A stretch of DNA of 21,261 bases from Actinomycetes bacterium (GTDB lineage Bacteria; Actinomycetota; Humimicrobiia; Humimicrobiales; Humimicrobiaceae). A model generated the notes under the pieces. The model ran no database searches. It was not told the DNA's origin and saw only the letters and a program-made list of their open reading frames with translations. Location: assembly GCA_030603375.1 (NCBI GenBank), contig JAUVXY010000006.1, forward strand, positions 1 to 21,261, written 5' to 3'. The translations under genes and the position numbers were made by a program. Within the stretch, counting starts at the first letter, position 1, and every line of letters begins with the position of its first letter. Below, piece after piece: positions 6,856 through 15,129 of the stretch.

Positions 6856-9270
6856 ATGAGAATTAACAAAATATTCATCAGAAGGTATGGGCCCTTAAGC
6901 AATTTAGAGCTGCAGCCAGGGCGTGGACTACAGATAATCTGCGGCAGGAATGAAACCGGGAAAACTCTGACTATTGATGCTGCTATAAAAATGCTGCTTA
7001 ATGGAAAGGTAAAAGATTTTGAGTATATAGATAGGGTAGACGAACAGCCGGAAGGGTATATTGTACTTGAGGATGACAAAAAAAATGAAATAAAATTGTC
7101 GGCTAAAAAAAGTTTTAGCGACTATCTTAATATAGATAGTTCGGATCTTCGGAATGTATTTATTATAAGAAATAGTGATTTAGTTATAAAAGAAGAAGGG
7201 AACTATTTTAAAAATATTGTAGACAGATTAACCGGGATGCAGACAGATAAATTAGATAAAATTCTTATGCTTCTAAAAGATTACGGGAGATTAACTGCTG
7301 CAAAAAGTGATGCGTCTTTATCCAATAGCAAGGACTATGATAAAGTATCCAGCGTAAAGAATGGTGCCAGTGCGCTAAAAGACAGCATAAGTAATTATAT
7401 TGATGATGCAAAAGATAAAAAGTTGGATTTTTTGGAACTTGACCTGTTAAAACTGGACCAGAATATAAAGGATACGAAAGAAAATATCTATATACAGGAT
7501 GCAGCTTTAAAAAAAGAAAAATACGATAGATTAAGCAGTGCTCTGGGCAGATTGAAAGATATATTGGGAGAATATAGAAAAGTAAAAAAGTACAACCAGA
7601 AGGAATTTAATAATCTGCTAAAAATTGAATCAGATCTTAATTCTAAAAAAGGTAACATTGCTGAATTAAATAAGAAGCTGGAGAGGATATCTGAAAAAAA
7701 AGATGGGCTAAAGGAAAAAATAAGCGAAAAACAAAGCGAGATGGCCCCACTTGAAGATAAAGTAAAAGAAATAGAGAAAATAAAAAGAGACATTGACTTT
7801 TTATCTTCCAGAAAGACTGAAGAGGTAGAAGTTGGCAGCAGGAAACTATACCTTGTTTTGTCTTTTGTTTTTTTATTTCTTGTGCCAATAAGTTTTATTA
7901 CCATATATTTTACTGTTAAATATTCAGATATGCATAACGCTGCTGCAGCTTTTATATTCCCTGCTGTATTTTTAATTTTATTTTTTGGTTTTCTGGCAGG
8001 ATTTTTAGTTACCGGCAGAAAAGGCAAAAATTTTAAAAACAAGGAGTCTTCTTTATTAAATAATTTTCGCAGCCTTGGTTTTTCTGCAGATGATATTAGC
8101 GAAATACTTGAAAAAGCTGGAAAGTTTAATGATAAGTTTAAAATTATTTCAGGGCAAAACAGCAAATTACTTGAAGATTCCAGACTGCTGGAAAGAAATG
8201 AGAAAGAACTAAATAAAGACATAAAGGGAGAAGAAGCCGACAGACTTGGCCTTGAATATAAAACTAAAAATATATTTAAGGAGTTTGGCATTAAAGATAC
8301 AGATGAGTTTGAAAAAAAATTAGAATTTAGAAATAAACTAAAGTCAGAGATTGCGAGCGGTGTAAAAATTATTATGAGCGAGGAGGATTTAGAAACCAGA
8401 GCAGACAGTAATGCGGAGGAAACAGAAGACAGCGAAAGCATTAAAAATATAGTTGAAAACCTTGATAAATATATCAGTAGTTGGGACAAAGAAATTAAAA
8501 GTTTAAAACCTGATACAAGCATTGAACCAGAAGGCGGGGACGGAAAAAGAATAAAATTTGACAGGTCTGAGTATTATAGCCTGAAAGATAATCTCAAAGT
8601 ATTGGAAGATAAAAAAGAGGAAATAGAAAGAAATCTAAATGAGCATAAAAGCAGTTTAAAAGAATTTGAAAGAAGATTTTTAGAACTTAACCTTAAGAAT
8701 TTTATAGATGTAGATACTGATATTGGGGTAAGCAATCTTGGCAGGCTTGGGGAAGTAATGGAAACTGTAAGCTATTTTTTGGAAGAAATAGATGAGCGGT
8801 ACAAAGTTGCAGTAGATTCTATAAAGATTTTTGAGGAGATAAGGGAAGAAGAAGAAACGAAGATATCAGACTTGTTTGATGAGCTTGAAGTGTCTAACTA
8901 CTTTATGGAAATAACAGGCGGCAGATACATTAAAGTGGAGTTTGACGCTAAGAGCCAGACCATAAAAGTTATAAATAGCGATGAGCAGGTTTTAGATGCG
9001 GCTAAATTGAGCAAAGGCGCTTACGATCAGCTGTATATGGCAATAAGGATTGCTCTTTCAGATAAAATATTAAATTCAGAAAAGGGATTTTTTATAATGG
9101 ATGATGCTTTTATTGCTTCAGATAAAGGACGTATCAAAACCCAGTTTAAGATACTTAAAAAACTCTGTGAGGCTGGATGGTCAATACTTTATTTTTCTGT
9201 TAAGGATGAAATCAAAGAGTTGGCAGATGAATTTTCCAAAAATAAAGTTATTGTTATGGAAAATATGTAA
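6856..9270 (+). CDS. SbcC/YhaN-like ATPase with a central membrane hairpin
   Basis: This is an SMC/Rad50-type ABC ATPase that would work with the upstream nuclease on DNA ends. The 804 residues begin with Walker A GRNETGKT (30-37). Long charged coiled-coil regions follow on both sides of the centre. The signature motif is LSKGAYDQLY (718-727) and Walker B is GFFIMDDAF (744-752, with Asp749-Asp750), followed by a C-terminal strand ending in VIVMENM. At the centre, where Rad50 and SbcC carry a CxxC zinc hook, there are two hydrophobic segments (about 331-354 and 362-386) joined by a short loop and flanked by basic residues. No CxxC is present. This is the YhaN-like layout, which would tether the coiled coil to the membrane. 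It is co-transcribed with the nuclease gene. Confidence 0.87.
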   Translation: MRINKIFIRRYGPLSNLELQPGRGLQIICGRNETGKTLTIDAAIKMLLNGKVKDFEYIDRVDEQPEGYIVLEDDKKNEIKLSAKKSFSDYLNIDSSDLRNVFIIRNSDLVIKEEGNYFKNIVDRLTGMQTDKLDKILMLLKDYGRLTAAKSDASLSNSKDYDKVSSVKNGASALKDSISNYIDDAKDKKLDFLELDLLKLDQNIKDTKENIYIQDAALKKEKYDRLSSALGRLKDILGEYRKVKKYNQKEFNNLLKIESDLNSKKGNIAELNKKLERISEKKDGLKEKISEKQSEMAPLEDKVKEIEKIKRDIDFLSSRKTEEVEVGSRKLYLVLSFVFLFLVPISFITIYFTVKYSDMHNAAAAFIFPAVFLILFFGFLAGFLVTGRKGKNFKNKESSLLNNFRSLGFSADDISEILEKAGKFNDKFKIISGQNSKLLEDSRLLERNEKELNKDIKGEEADRLGLEYKTKNIFKEFGIKDTDEFEKKLEFRNKLKSEIASGVKIIMSEEDLETRADSNAEETEDSESIKNIVENLDKYISSWDKEIKSLKPDTSIEPEGGDGKRIKFDRSEYYSLKDNLKVLEDKKEEIERNLNEHKSSLKEFERRFLELNLKNFIDVDTDIGVSNLGRLGEVMETVSYFLEEIDERYKVAVDSIKIFEEIREEEETKISDLFDELEVSNYFMEITGGRYIKVEFDAKSQTIKVINSDEQVLDAAKLSKGAYDQLYMAIRIALSDKILNSEKGFFIMDDAFIASDKGRIKTQFKILKKLCEAGWSILYFSVKDEIKELADEFSKNKVIVMENM

Positions 9271-9314
9271 ACTCTCAAGACAAAATATTTAAAAATAAAA
9301 GTGATGGTGTATTG

Positions 9315-10073
9315 ATGGTAAAAAACTTTAACCTGGATCCTGAGTTTTATGATCTGCAGGTAAACTGGCAAGAAAGGTTAAAAAAAGAAAAAAATTTCTT
9401 TGTAAAACTAATTAAAGAAAGAAATATCAAAAAAATACTGGATGTAGGATGCGGAACAGCTCGCCATGCACAGATGTTTTCTAGCTTTGCAGATAATGTT
9501 ACAGCTATTGACCCATCCAGTGAAATGATAGACTATGCCAGAAAAAATATTGTAAAATCAGCTAATGTTACGTTGATAAATGGAGGGTTCGAGGATCTAA
9601 ACATGTTGCCTGTTGGCGGGTTTGATCTTGCAGTATCTCTTGGGAACACGCTTCCAATTTTGGGAAGCAGGAAAAAAGTAAAACATGCGCTTAAAAGTGT
9701 AAGAAAAAAACTTGAAGAAAAAGGTGCAGCAGTATTTCAGTTTTTGAATTTTGAACCCCGGATTATGGAAAAGAATAGATTTTACAAGCCTAAGATAATT
9801 AAAAAAAGTGGTAAAGTATATTTTTTTATAAAACATTTTGAGTATGGTAAACTTAAGACAAGGATTGATTTTTTAATAGCCACAATAAGTAATGACGGGG
9901 ATGTAGAAGATTTTTACTCAGATTCTTCTTTGTTGTGCACACTTAGAATAAATCTTTTTTTAAAGATGGCAAAGAATGCTGGATTTAAAAAAATAGAGCT
10001 GGTAAGCCCGGACGGAAATGGATTGTTTGATAAGAAAAAGCATATAAGTCTTTATGCTCTTTTGCAGAAGTAA
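9315..10073 (+). CDS. Class I SAM-dependent methyltransferase
   Basis: The 252-residue product has the Rossmann-type methyltransferase core. Motif I is ILDVGCGTARHA (about residues 41-52), the acidic end of strand 2 is VTAIDPSSEMIDYARKN, and the region near motif IV is FDLAVSLGNTLPIL. Both the LGNTLP stretch and the following strand (AVFQFLNFEPRIM) are typical of this superfamily. The substrate is not evident. I chose the ATG at 9315; a TTG directly before it is also in frame, and neither has a strong ribosome site. It follows the ATPase by 44 bp on the same strand and may be co-transcribed. Confidence 0.82.
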   Translation: MVKNFNLDPEFYDLQVNWQERLKKEKNFFVKLIKERNIKKILDVGCGTARHAQMFSSFADNVTAIDPSSEMIDYARKNIVKSANVTLINGGFEDLNMLPVGGFDLAVSLGNTLPILGSRKKVKHALKSVRKKLEEKGAAVFQFLNFEPRIMEKNRFYKPKIIKKSGKVYFFIKHFEYGKLKTRIDFLIATISNDGDVEDFYSDSSLLCTLRINLFLKMAKNAGFKKIELVSPDGNGLFDKKKHISLYALLQK

Positions 10074-10125
10074 ATGTTTTAATTTTTATAAAATTTTGCT
10101 TGTCACCAGGATGTAATGAAAATAT

Positions 10126-10176
10126 TTGATAAATACATAGGTACTGTCAGTATAATGCTTGTGGATTGGTAATACT
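10126..10176 (+). promoter_or_regulatory. Promoter and possible NikR operator of nikR
   Basis: TTGATA (10126-10131) and a perfect TATAAT (10151-10156) are 19 bp apart. AGTAT (10149-10153) and ATACT (10172-10176) form an inverted repeat that spans the -10 box and probable start point. Its GTAT...ATAC core recalls the E. coli NikR site (GTATGA, 16 bp, TCATAC) but is two bases shorter overall. Autoregulation is a reasonable inference, not shown. Confidence 0.35.
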
Positions 10177-10200
10177 AAGGTAAACAGGAGACATAACAGC

Positions 10201-10617
10201 ATGAGTGATTTAAAAAGATTCGGTGTTTCTATTGAGGAAGATTTATTAAGAAAATTTGATAAATTTATAAAAGAGCATAACTATGGCAACAGGTCAGAAG
10301 CTATAAGGGATATGGTAAGAAAAGAGCTGGTAAATGAGGAATGGGTAAAAAGTGAAGAAAAAATTGCCGGAGCAATAGTTATGGTATATAACCACCACAA
10401 AAGAGAACTTATGGATAATCTGATTGATATCCAGCATAGCTACCAGGAAAGCATAATCTCGAGCCAGCATATTCACCTGGATCATAATAGGTGTCTGGAA
10501 GTAATTATAGTAAAAGGTAAAATTGGTGAAGTATATCAGTTAGAATCAAAGCTTAAAGCAGTTAAGGGAGTAAAACACGCATCTCTTGCCAAATCTACAC
10601 TGGGCAAGGGAATATGA
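10201..10617 (+). CDS. nikR: Nickel-responsive regulator NikR
   Basis: This is a nickel-sensing repressor. From ATG 10201, with AGGAGA nine bases upstream, the protein has 138 residues, close to E. coli NikR (133). The N-terminal ribbon-helix-helix is LKRFGVSIEEDLLRKFDKFI followed by NRSEAIRDMVR. The C-terminal ACT-like domain contains the full high-affinity nickel site: His79, His90, His92 (SQHIHLDH) and Cys98 (RCLE). An in-frame earlier start at 10159 would add 14 residues unlike the family and lies inside the promoter, so I rejected it. No nickel transporter or nickel enzyme gene is in the window, so its main targets are elsewhere. It converges with nth, with only nine bases between the stops. 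Confidence 0.95.
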   Translation: MSDLKRFGVSIEEDLLRKFDKFIKEHNYGNRSEAIRDMVRKELVNEEWVKSEEKIAGAIVMVYNHHKRELMDNLIDIQHSYQESIISSQHIHLDHNRCLEVIIVKGKIGEVYQLESKLKAVKGVKHASLAKSTLGKGI

Positions 10618-10626
10618 AAAAGTTGA

Positions 10627-11307
10627 TCAAGCGTTTTCCTGCCCATACCTGCAATAGGGAAGAAGCCTGCATATTGGGCACTTAGGTTTTTTTGCGTCGC
10701 AGACAGTTCTGCCAAGTGCTATTATTTGATGTGAAAAACGGCTCCAGCTTTCTTCAGGAATTATTTTCATAAGATCAAACTCAATTTTTACAGCATCAGA
10801 ATTTGTTGTGAGCCCCAGTCTATTTGAAATCCTCTTTACATGTGTGTCCACTATTATTGTCTGTCTGCCAAATATATTTGCCAGTACCACATTGGCTGTT
10901 TTTCTTCCTACTCCATGAAGAGAAGTCAGGTCCTCAATATTATCTGGAACTTTGCCATTAAATTTGCTGGCTATATCTTCTGAACAGCTAATGATACTTT
11001 TTGTTTTATTTTTGTAAAAACCAGTTGGTTTTATGTCTTCCTGAAGCTGTGTTGTGCTTGCACAAGCAAAATCTTCCGGAGTTTTGTATTTTTTAAAAAG
11101 GTGCGGCGTAACTTTGTTTACAAGTTTGTCGGTACTTTGTGCGGAAAGAATTGTAGCCACCAGAAGCTGAAAGGCATTTTTGTGGGTGAGTGAAGTTATG
11201 CCGGCATCAGGATATTCTTCATTTAATATATTTAGTATTTTATTTATGTTTTTTACCGCAGGTTTGTATACTTCTCTGTAGATTTTATATATCTTTTTAT
11301 TTTTCAT
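10627..11307 (-). CDS. nth: Endonuclease III (DNA glycosylase/AP lyase)
   Basis: This base-excision enzyme removes oxidised pyrimidines and cleaves the abasic site. The 226-residue protein has the helix-hairpin-helix LTSLHGVGRKTANVVLANIF with catalytic Lys136, and the Gly/Pro-rich loop ending in VDTHVKR with catalytic Asp154. The [4Fe-4S] motif C203-x6-C210-x2-C213-x5-C219 is complete. About 20 residues of basic N-terminal extension precede the usual start. The ATG lies two bases after the polX stop, so the two repair genes are an operon and are translationally coupled. Confidence 0.95.
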   Translation of the reverse strand: MKNKKIYKIYREVYKPAVKNINKILNILNEEYPDAGITSLTHKNAFQLLVATILSAQSTDKLVNKVTPHLFKKYKTPEDFACASTTQLQEDIKPTGFYKNKTKSIISCSEDIASKFNGKVPDNIEDLTSLHGVGRKTANVVLANIFGRQTIIVDTHVKRISNRLGLTTNSDAVKIEFDLMKIIPEESWSRFSHQIIALGRTVCDAKKPKCPICRLLPYCRYGQENA

Positions 11308-11309
11308 AA

Positions 11310-13028
11310 TTAGTATTTTTTATTTTTTAAATAACTGCTGATTTCTTCAGCAGAAAGAGTATTTGGTACATCTTCTTTTTCAAGCCATCCTTTTCTGGCA
11401 GTGCTTACACCAAATTTGTATTCATACAAATTTTCTATGCTGTGGGCATCAGGATTTATAAAAATTTTTACCCCCTTCTCTTTTGCATACTTGCACATTC
11501 TCCAGTCCAGATCTAATCTAAAGGGACTTGCATTTAGTTCTATGGCTATATTATTTTCTGCTGCTGCATTTATTATTTTAATTATATCTACTTTGTAAGG
11601 GTCCCTGGCCAGAAGCAGTCTTCCCGTAGGATGGGCTATCATAGTAGTAAATTTATTCTCAATAGCTTTTACTATTCTGTCTGTCATCTGCTCTTCACTT
11701 AAGTTAAAACTGGAATGAATGGCAGCGATGACAAAATCAAATTTAGATAAAATTTCATCGCTATAATCAAGACTGCCATCAAGCAGGATGTCTGATTCAA
11801 TTCCTTTAAACATTTTAAAGTTTTTGTATTTTTTATTTAAGTTATCTATTTCTTTAAAATATGCAGCTATGTCTTTATCCTTTAATCCTCCAGCGTACGA
11901 AGCTGTTTTACTGTGCTCACTTATCCCTGCATACTCAAACCCCATTTTTTTTATCTCTTCACAAACCTGTGCAGTACTCATGTTCCCATCGCTCCAGGTT
12001 GTGTGAATATGAAACAGTCCTTTTATATCTTTCTCCTCTATGAGCTTCGGGAGCGCCTTATTTTTAGCTGCTTCTATTTCTCCGTAGTTTTCTCTGAGCT
12101 CAGGCGGTATCCAGTCCATTGAAAAAAAGTTAAAAATATCTTTTTCACTTGAGCATTTGATAAGATTGCCATTTCTAAAAAGTCCATATTCATTCATTTT
12201 TATATTGTCTTTTTTTGACATGGCCCGCATAGCTGTATTATGTTCCTTGCTTCCTGTAAAGTGGTGAAGTGCATAAGGATACTGGCTGTCGCTTACGGTT
12301 CTTATATCAACGTTTATTCCTGACTTTAGCTTTATACTGGATTTTGTTTCACCTTTTGCAATTACTTCTTCTGCCTCAGGAAGGCTGGTAAAGTAATCCA
12401 TGACTTTATCCGGGCTGCTTGTGCCTGCAACAATATCAATATCTTTTACAACTCCCTTTTTCCTGCGGATGCTGCCGGCAAGATTTGACCTTACGACATA
12501 TTTAAAAATTTTTATTTTATCGTGCACAGCTTCTGCTTCTGTGATAACTTCTGCAAAAAGAAACTTGCCCTTATATTTTTTTACTGCCTCAATACCTCTC
12601 AATATGTTTTCCTGGGATTTCATTCCAAAATTTGGAAGCTCTAAGAGCCTGTTTTCAATGCATGCATATTCTAACTGGCCAATGTTTGTAATTGCCAGGC
12701 TATCAAAAAGGTACCTTATTTTTTTTGGTCCCAATGTAGGAATTTTTAGCATTTCAATAAGTCCCGGAGGAGTAGATTTTCTTAAATCCTCATATAACTT
12801 AAAGCTTTTTGAGTCAACAAATGCTTTTATGCGGTCTGCTATGTGTGAACCAATGCCCTTTATGCCTCTAAGGTCTTCTATCTTTAAATCCTTACTTAAG
12901 ACAATATTTGATGTTTCCAGAGCTCTTGCAGCATTCTGATAAGCTCTAATTTTAAAAGGGTTTTCGCCTTTTAGTTCAAGCAGTATACCAATTTCATTTA
13001 AAATTTTAGCTACTTCTTTTTTATCCAT
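11310..13028 (-). CDS. polX: Bacterial family X DNA polymerase with PHP domain
   Basis: This is a gap-filling repair polymerase with a 3'-5' exonuclease/phosphoesterase domain. The 572 residues follow the bacterial PolX plan. An N-terminal 8-kDa-like helical region (NPFKIRAYQNAARALET) comes first, with helix-hairpin-helix segments near 55-62 and 95-103. The palm motif is GS185-x-RR-x6-D196-x-D198 with the third Asp in VDIRT (Asp241). The PHP domain starts at about 338 with H340-I-H342...D347, then SEH (371-372), AAIHSS, MIAHPTGR and NPDAHS, so its metal ligands look intact. It is the upstream gene of the polX-nth pair. No obvious ribosome site precedes the ATG; an extended -10-like TGGTAAAAT lies leftward at 13076-13068 (uncertain). 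Confidence 0.95.
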   Translation of the reverse strand: MDKKEVAKILNEIGILLELKGENPFKIRAYQNAARALETSNIVLSKDLKIEDLRGIKGIGSHIADRIKAFVDSKSFKLYEDLRKSTPPGLIEMLKIPTLGPKKIRYLFDSLAITNIGQLEYACIENRLLELPNFGMKSQENILRGIEAVKKYKGKFLFAEVITEAEAVHDKIKIFKYVVRSNLAGSIRRKKGVVKDIDIVAGTSSPDKVMDYFTSLPEAEEVIAKGETKSSIKLKSGINVDIRTVSDSQYPYALHHFTGSKEHNTAMRAMSKKDNIKMNEYGLFRNGNLIKCSSEKDIFNFFSMDWIPPELRENYGEIEAAKNKALPKLIEEKDIKGLFHIHTTWSDGNMSTAQVCEEIKKMGFEYAGISEHSKTASYAGGLKDKDIAAYFKEIDNLNKKYKNFKMFKGIESDILLDGSLDYSDEILSKFDFVIAAIHSSFNLSEEQMTDRIVKAIENKFTTMIAHPTGRLLLARDPYKVDIIKIINAAAENNIAIELNASPFRLDLDWRMCKYAKEKGVKIFINPDAHSIENLYEYKFGVSTARKGWLEKEDVPNTLSAEEISSYLKNKKY

Positions 13029-13193
13029 AAAAACTTTAATGAATTTTTAGCCACGGTTCATTTCTTAATTTTACCATTTTTTATATGCATAGGTGTAGTT
13101 TTATGTTAAATTTACCGCTTGCAAATATTGATTTTAAAGAGGATCTAAAAAACAAGAGGGAAATTTAGAAATCACAGCAACCTAAATTCTGCA

Positions 13194-13961
13194 TTACATT
13201 TTATAGGGTTCCAGGCAAATTATGGACCTGAACTGATCATTTAAATCCAGCACCTTCATCTTGCCGGCTATATTATATTTATCTACAAGAGAGCAGTATT
13301 TTAAATCCTCCCTTAAATTTAAGGCTGCACAGCTTTTACCGCTGGAGGATTTTAGAAAAACGTTCATTATGCTCCTCTCTTTTAAAGCGGAGTTATAAAC
13401 CAGCTCGCCTGCATCATCTAATTCTATGTCTTCAACTTTTTCCATTATTTTTTTTACAACAACTCCTGCTGTGAAAGCATCATCGTAAGCTATTTTTCTC
13501 TGCTTGCCAGAGCATAAAATAACAATGTCGCTTCTATTCTTACATGCACAATCCAAAACACAATCCACAGTATATGATAAATTTAGCAGTGCAACCGGAA
13601 ATGCAGCTTTTGCAAATTTGGCTTTTTTAAAAGAGTAGGTTCCATTGGTTGTTTTCATAATTACTGTTTTGCCGGTTAAATCAGTTTTAGAAATTGTTGA
13701 TGGCGAATTATCATAATCAAAACCATCAATAATTAAACCGCCTTCCTCTCCGCATAATATAAAATCACTGTTCCTTTTTTTAAGTTTAAAGGCTAAATCT
13801 TTGCTTTGTGATGTAATTATGCGCCTGGCTCTGCTTCCAAAAATAGCAGCCATGGTTGAGGTTGCCCTTAAGACATCTATAACCATGCAAACAGAATTAT
13901 TAAAAAATTCTTTATATTCTGACTCATCAAAATTATTTGCCAGCAGTACGCTTATTTTCAT
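13194..13961 (-). CDS. comB: ComB-family 2-phosphosulfolactate phosphatase
   Basis: This is a magnesium-dependent phosphatase that in coenzyme M synthesis converts 2-phosphosulfolactate to sulfolactate. The 255-residue product carries the family motifs MVIDVLRATSTMAAIFGS (Asp29, Arg32), CGEEGGLIIDGFDYDNSPS (70-88), MKTTNGT (102-108) and CSGKQRKIAYDDAFTAGV. AAGGG precedes the ATG, which fits the start. ComB homologues are common in bacteria that have no known coenzyme M pathway, and comA, comC and comDE are not in the window, so its real substrate here is uncertain. It is a single leftward gene separated from polX by 165 bp. Confidence 0.85.
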   Translation of the reverse strand: MKISVLLANNFDESEYKEFFNNSVCMVIDVLRATSTMAAIFGSRARRIITSQSKDLAFKLKKRNSDFILCGEEGGLIIDGFDYDNSPSTISKTDLTGKTVIMKTTNGTYSFKKAKFAKAAFPVALLNLSYTVDCVLDCACKNRSDIVILCSGKQRKIAYDDAFTAGVVVKKIMEKVEDIELDDAGELVYNSALKERSIMNVFLKSSSGKSCAALNLREDLKYCSLVDKYNIAGKMKVLDLNDQFRSIICLEPYKM

Positions 13962-14038
13962 ATATTCCCTTATCTTTAAAATGGTAAGATAATAATCCTT
14001 TCAGGATATTTTTTCAATTATAAAATTAATAAGATTTA

Positions 14039-14082
14039 TTATCCATAAAAATACGCAAGCCTCTTGATAGCTTTTATTTTTT
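14039..14082 (-). pseudogene. Detached 3' tail of a DUF763 gene (distal direct-repeat copy)
   Basis: Read leftward, this stretch encodes KIKAIKRLAYFYG and a TAA, the same ending as the DUF763 gene at 16427 (KIKAIKRLSYFYG). The two 44-bp stretches agree at 40 positions. Of the four differences three are silent third-base changes in the shared frame. An in-frame TAA lies immediately upstream, and I see no further DUF763 similarity, so this is a remnant. It lies in the 366-bp gap between comB and the reductase gene. Confidence 0.75.
14039..14082. repeat. Direct repeat, left copy (44 bp, 40/44 identical to 16427-16470)
   Basis: The left copy begins TTATCCATAAAAATACG and ends TAGCTTTTATTTTTT. The right copy lies in the same orientation. 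Together they bracket 14083-16426, where the two GC-richer genes lie. They could be attachment-site remnants or ends of a duplication. Confidence 0.65.
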
Positions 14083-14212
14083 AAATTCGCTTCCCCTTCC
14101 TCTATCTCTTTCATCTTTTAAAAGTTCCCCTGTCTTGTTAGTGTAATTAAATGATAATAAAAATAAAATCCCTTATGTGATTAGCGGTTCTGTGGCAATG
14201 AATTATTATTCT

Positions 14213-14247
14213 GGGCACGAATGACAAGAGATATTGATATTGTGCCC
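14213..14247. repeat. Inverted repeat GGGCAC / GTGCCC upstream of the reductase gene
   Basis: GGGCAC (14213-14218) and GTGCCC (14242-14247) are separated by 23 bp in the otherwise featureless gap ahead of the reductase gene. It may be an operator or a chance match. No convincing promoter was found in 14083-14327. Confidence 0.25.
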
Positions 14248-14327
14248 TTTAAAAACAAAGCCAACAAAAAATTTACAAAATCTATTAATATCTTTATAAT
14301 TTTATTATTTATTTACCATTTTTTTAT

Positions 14328-15089
14328 ATGGATGAGATTATGTTATATGGAATTCTTCTGGTTGTCCTCTTTGCGTTTGCCGCCATTGTATATTTCTCTC
14401 TTCTTCTAATACCTGCTCCTTATGGACGCCATCTGCGCAAAGGCTGGGGCTATACTGTAAAGGCAAAACATGGATGGCTTATTATGGAGTTCCCTGCCTT
14501 TTCTGTCATTATAATCTTATTTTTTCTGGGAAATAAAAGAACCAGTATAGTAGCAATAACATTTCTCCTCATGTGGTCCGTACATTATTTTCAGCGCACT
14601 TTCATCTTTCCCTTTCTTATGAAGGGCGGATACAAAAAATTCCCTGTCATACTGATCGTTTTCGCTCTGGGTTTTAATATAATAAATGGTTATGTAAACG
14701 GAAAATACCTTTTTTACCTGGCACCGGTCTATCCAATTAGCTGGCTTTACGATCCGAGATTTATAATAGGGACATCGCTTTTCATTTCAGGAATGGCAAT
14801 AAACCTTCATTCGGACCATATTTTAAGGAGACTTAGGAATTCATCAAAAGATGGCTACAGCATCCCCCGCAGAGGCCTTTTCAAATATATATCCTGCCCG
14901 AACTATTTTGGAGAGATAATCGAATGGACGGGCTGGGCTGTTGCGACGTGGTCCATCCCGGGTCTTGCATTTGCGGTTTTTACATTTGCCAATCTGGCTC
15001 CAAGGGCTTTTACAAATCACAAATGGTACAGGGAAAACTTTCCTGATTATCCTGGAAAACGGAAAGCTCTTATACCATTTATAAAGTAG
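14328..15089 (+). CDS. Steroid 5-alpha-reductase-like membrane enzyme
   Basis: The 253-residue membrane protein belongs to the 3-oxo-5-alpha-steroid 4-dehydrogenase / DUF1295 superfamily. Family NADPH-dependent enzymes reduce an enone double bond in steroids or related lipids. It resembles SRD5A1 over its whole length. The matching parts are PAPYGRHLRKGWGYTVKAKH with WLIMEFPAF, VHYFQRTFIFPFL, FNIINGYVNG, GMAINLHSDHILRRLRN, and the C-terminal SCPNYFGEIIEWTGWA and YPGKRKALIPF. About six hydrophobic helices are visible. Base composition is richer in GC than the surroundings (27 of 60 in 14881-14940), and codons include many GGC, GCC and CTG. No ribosome site precedes ATG 14328; ATG 14340 has GGATGAG upstream and is an alternative start. 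The substrate is unknown; sterol, hopanoid or a polyprenyl lipid are possible. Confidence 0.83.
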   Translation: MDEIMLYGILLVVLFAFAAIVYFSLLLIPAPYGRHLRKGWGYTVKAKHGWLIMEFPAFSVIIILFFLGNKRTSIVAITFLLMWSVHYFQRTFIFPFLMKGGYKKFPVILIVFALGFNIINGYVNGKYLFYLAPVYPISWLYDPRFIIGTSLFISGMAINLHSDHILRRLRNSSKDGYSIPRRGLFKYISCPNYFGEIIEWTGWAVATWSIPGLAFAVFTFANLAPRAFTNHKWYRENFPDYPGKRKALIPFIK

Positions 15090-15129
15090 TCAGGGGAATA
15101 TTTATCTGGTATTCACTGGTCTACTTTAT
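15081..15129. terminator. Shared two-way hairpin between convergent genes
   Basis: ATAAAGTAG (15081-15089) pairs with CTACTTTAT (15121-15129), and GAATA (15096-15100) with TATTC (15110-15114), around a nine-base loop and a mostly unpaired internal segment. The outer arms contain both stop codons: each gene ends in ATA AAG TAG. The position suits a bidirectional terminator, but there is no strong T-run. Confidence 0.4.

Noticed and set aside
7488..8522. 344-codon open frame on the minus strand
   Set aside because: It is opposite the coiled-coil region of the SbcC-like gene. Its Ser/Leu-rich composition is what antisense Lys/Glu codons give, and it has no recognisable domain.
12400..12939. 179-codon open frame on the plus strand
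   Set aside because: It is antisense to the well-supported polX gene and has no motif or ribosome site.
14001..14114. Minus-strand frame of 37 residues overlapping the DUF763 remnant
   Set aside because: It uses a different frame from the conserved tail and has no ribosome site or similarity.
14221..14409. Plus-strand frame of 62 codons before the reductase
   Set aside because: It overlaps the start of the reductase in another frame, and its hydrophobic end is just out-of-frame membrane-helix codons.
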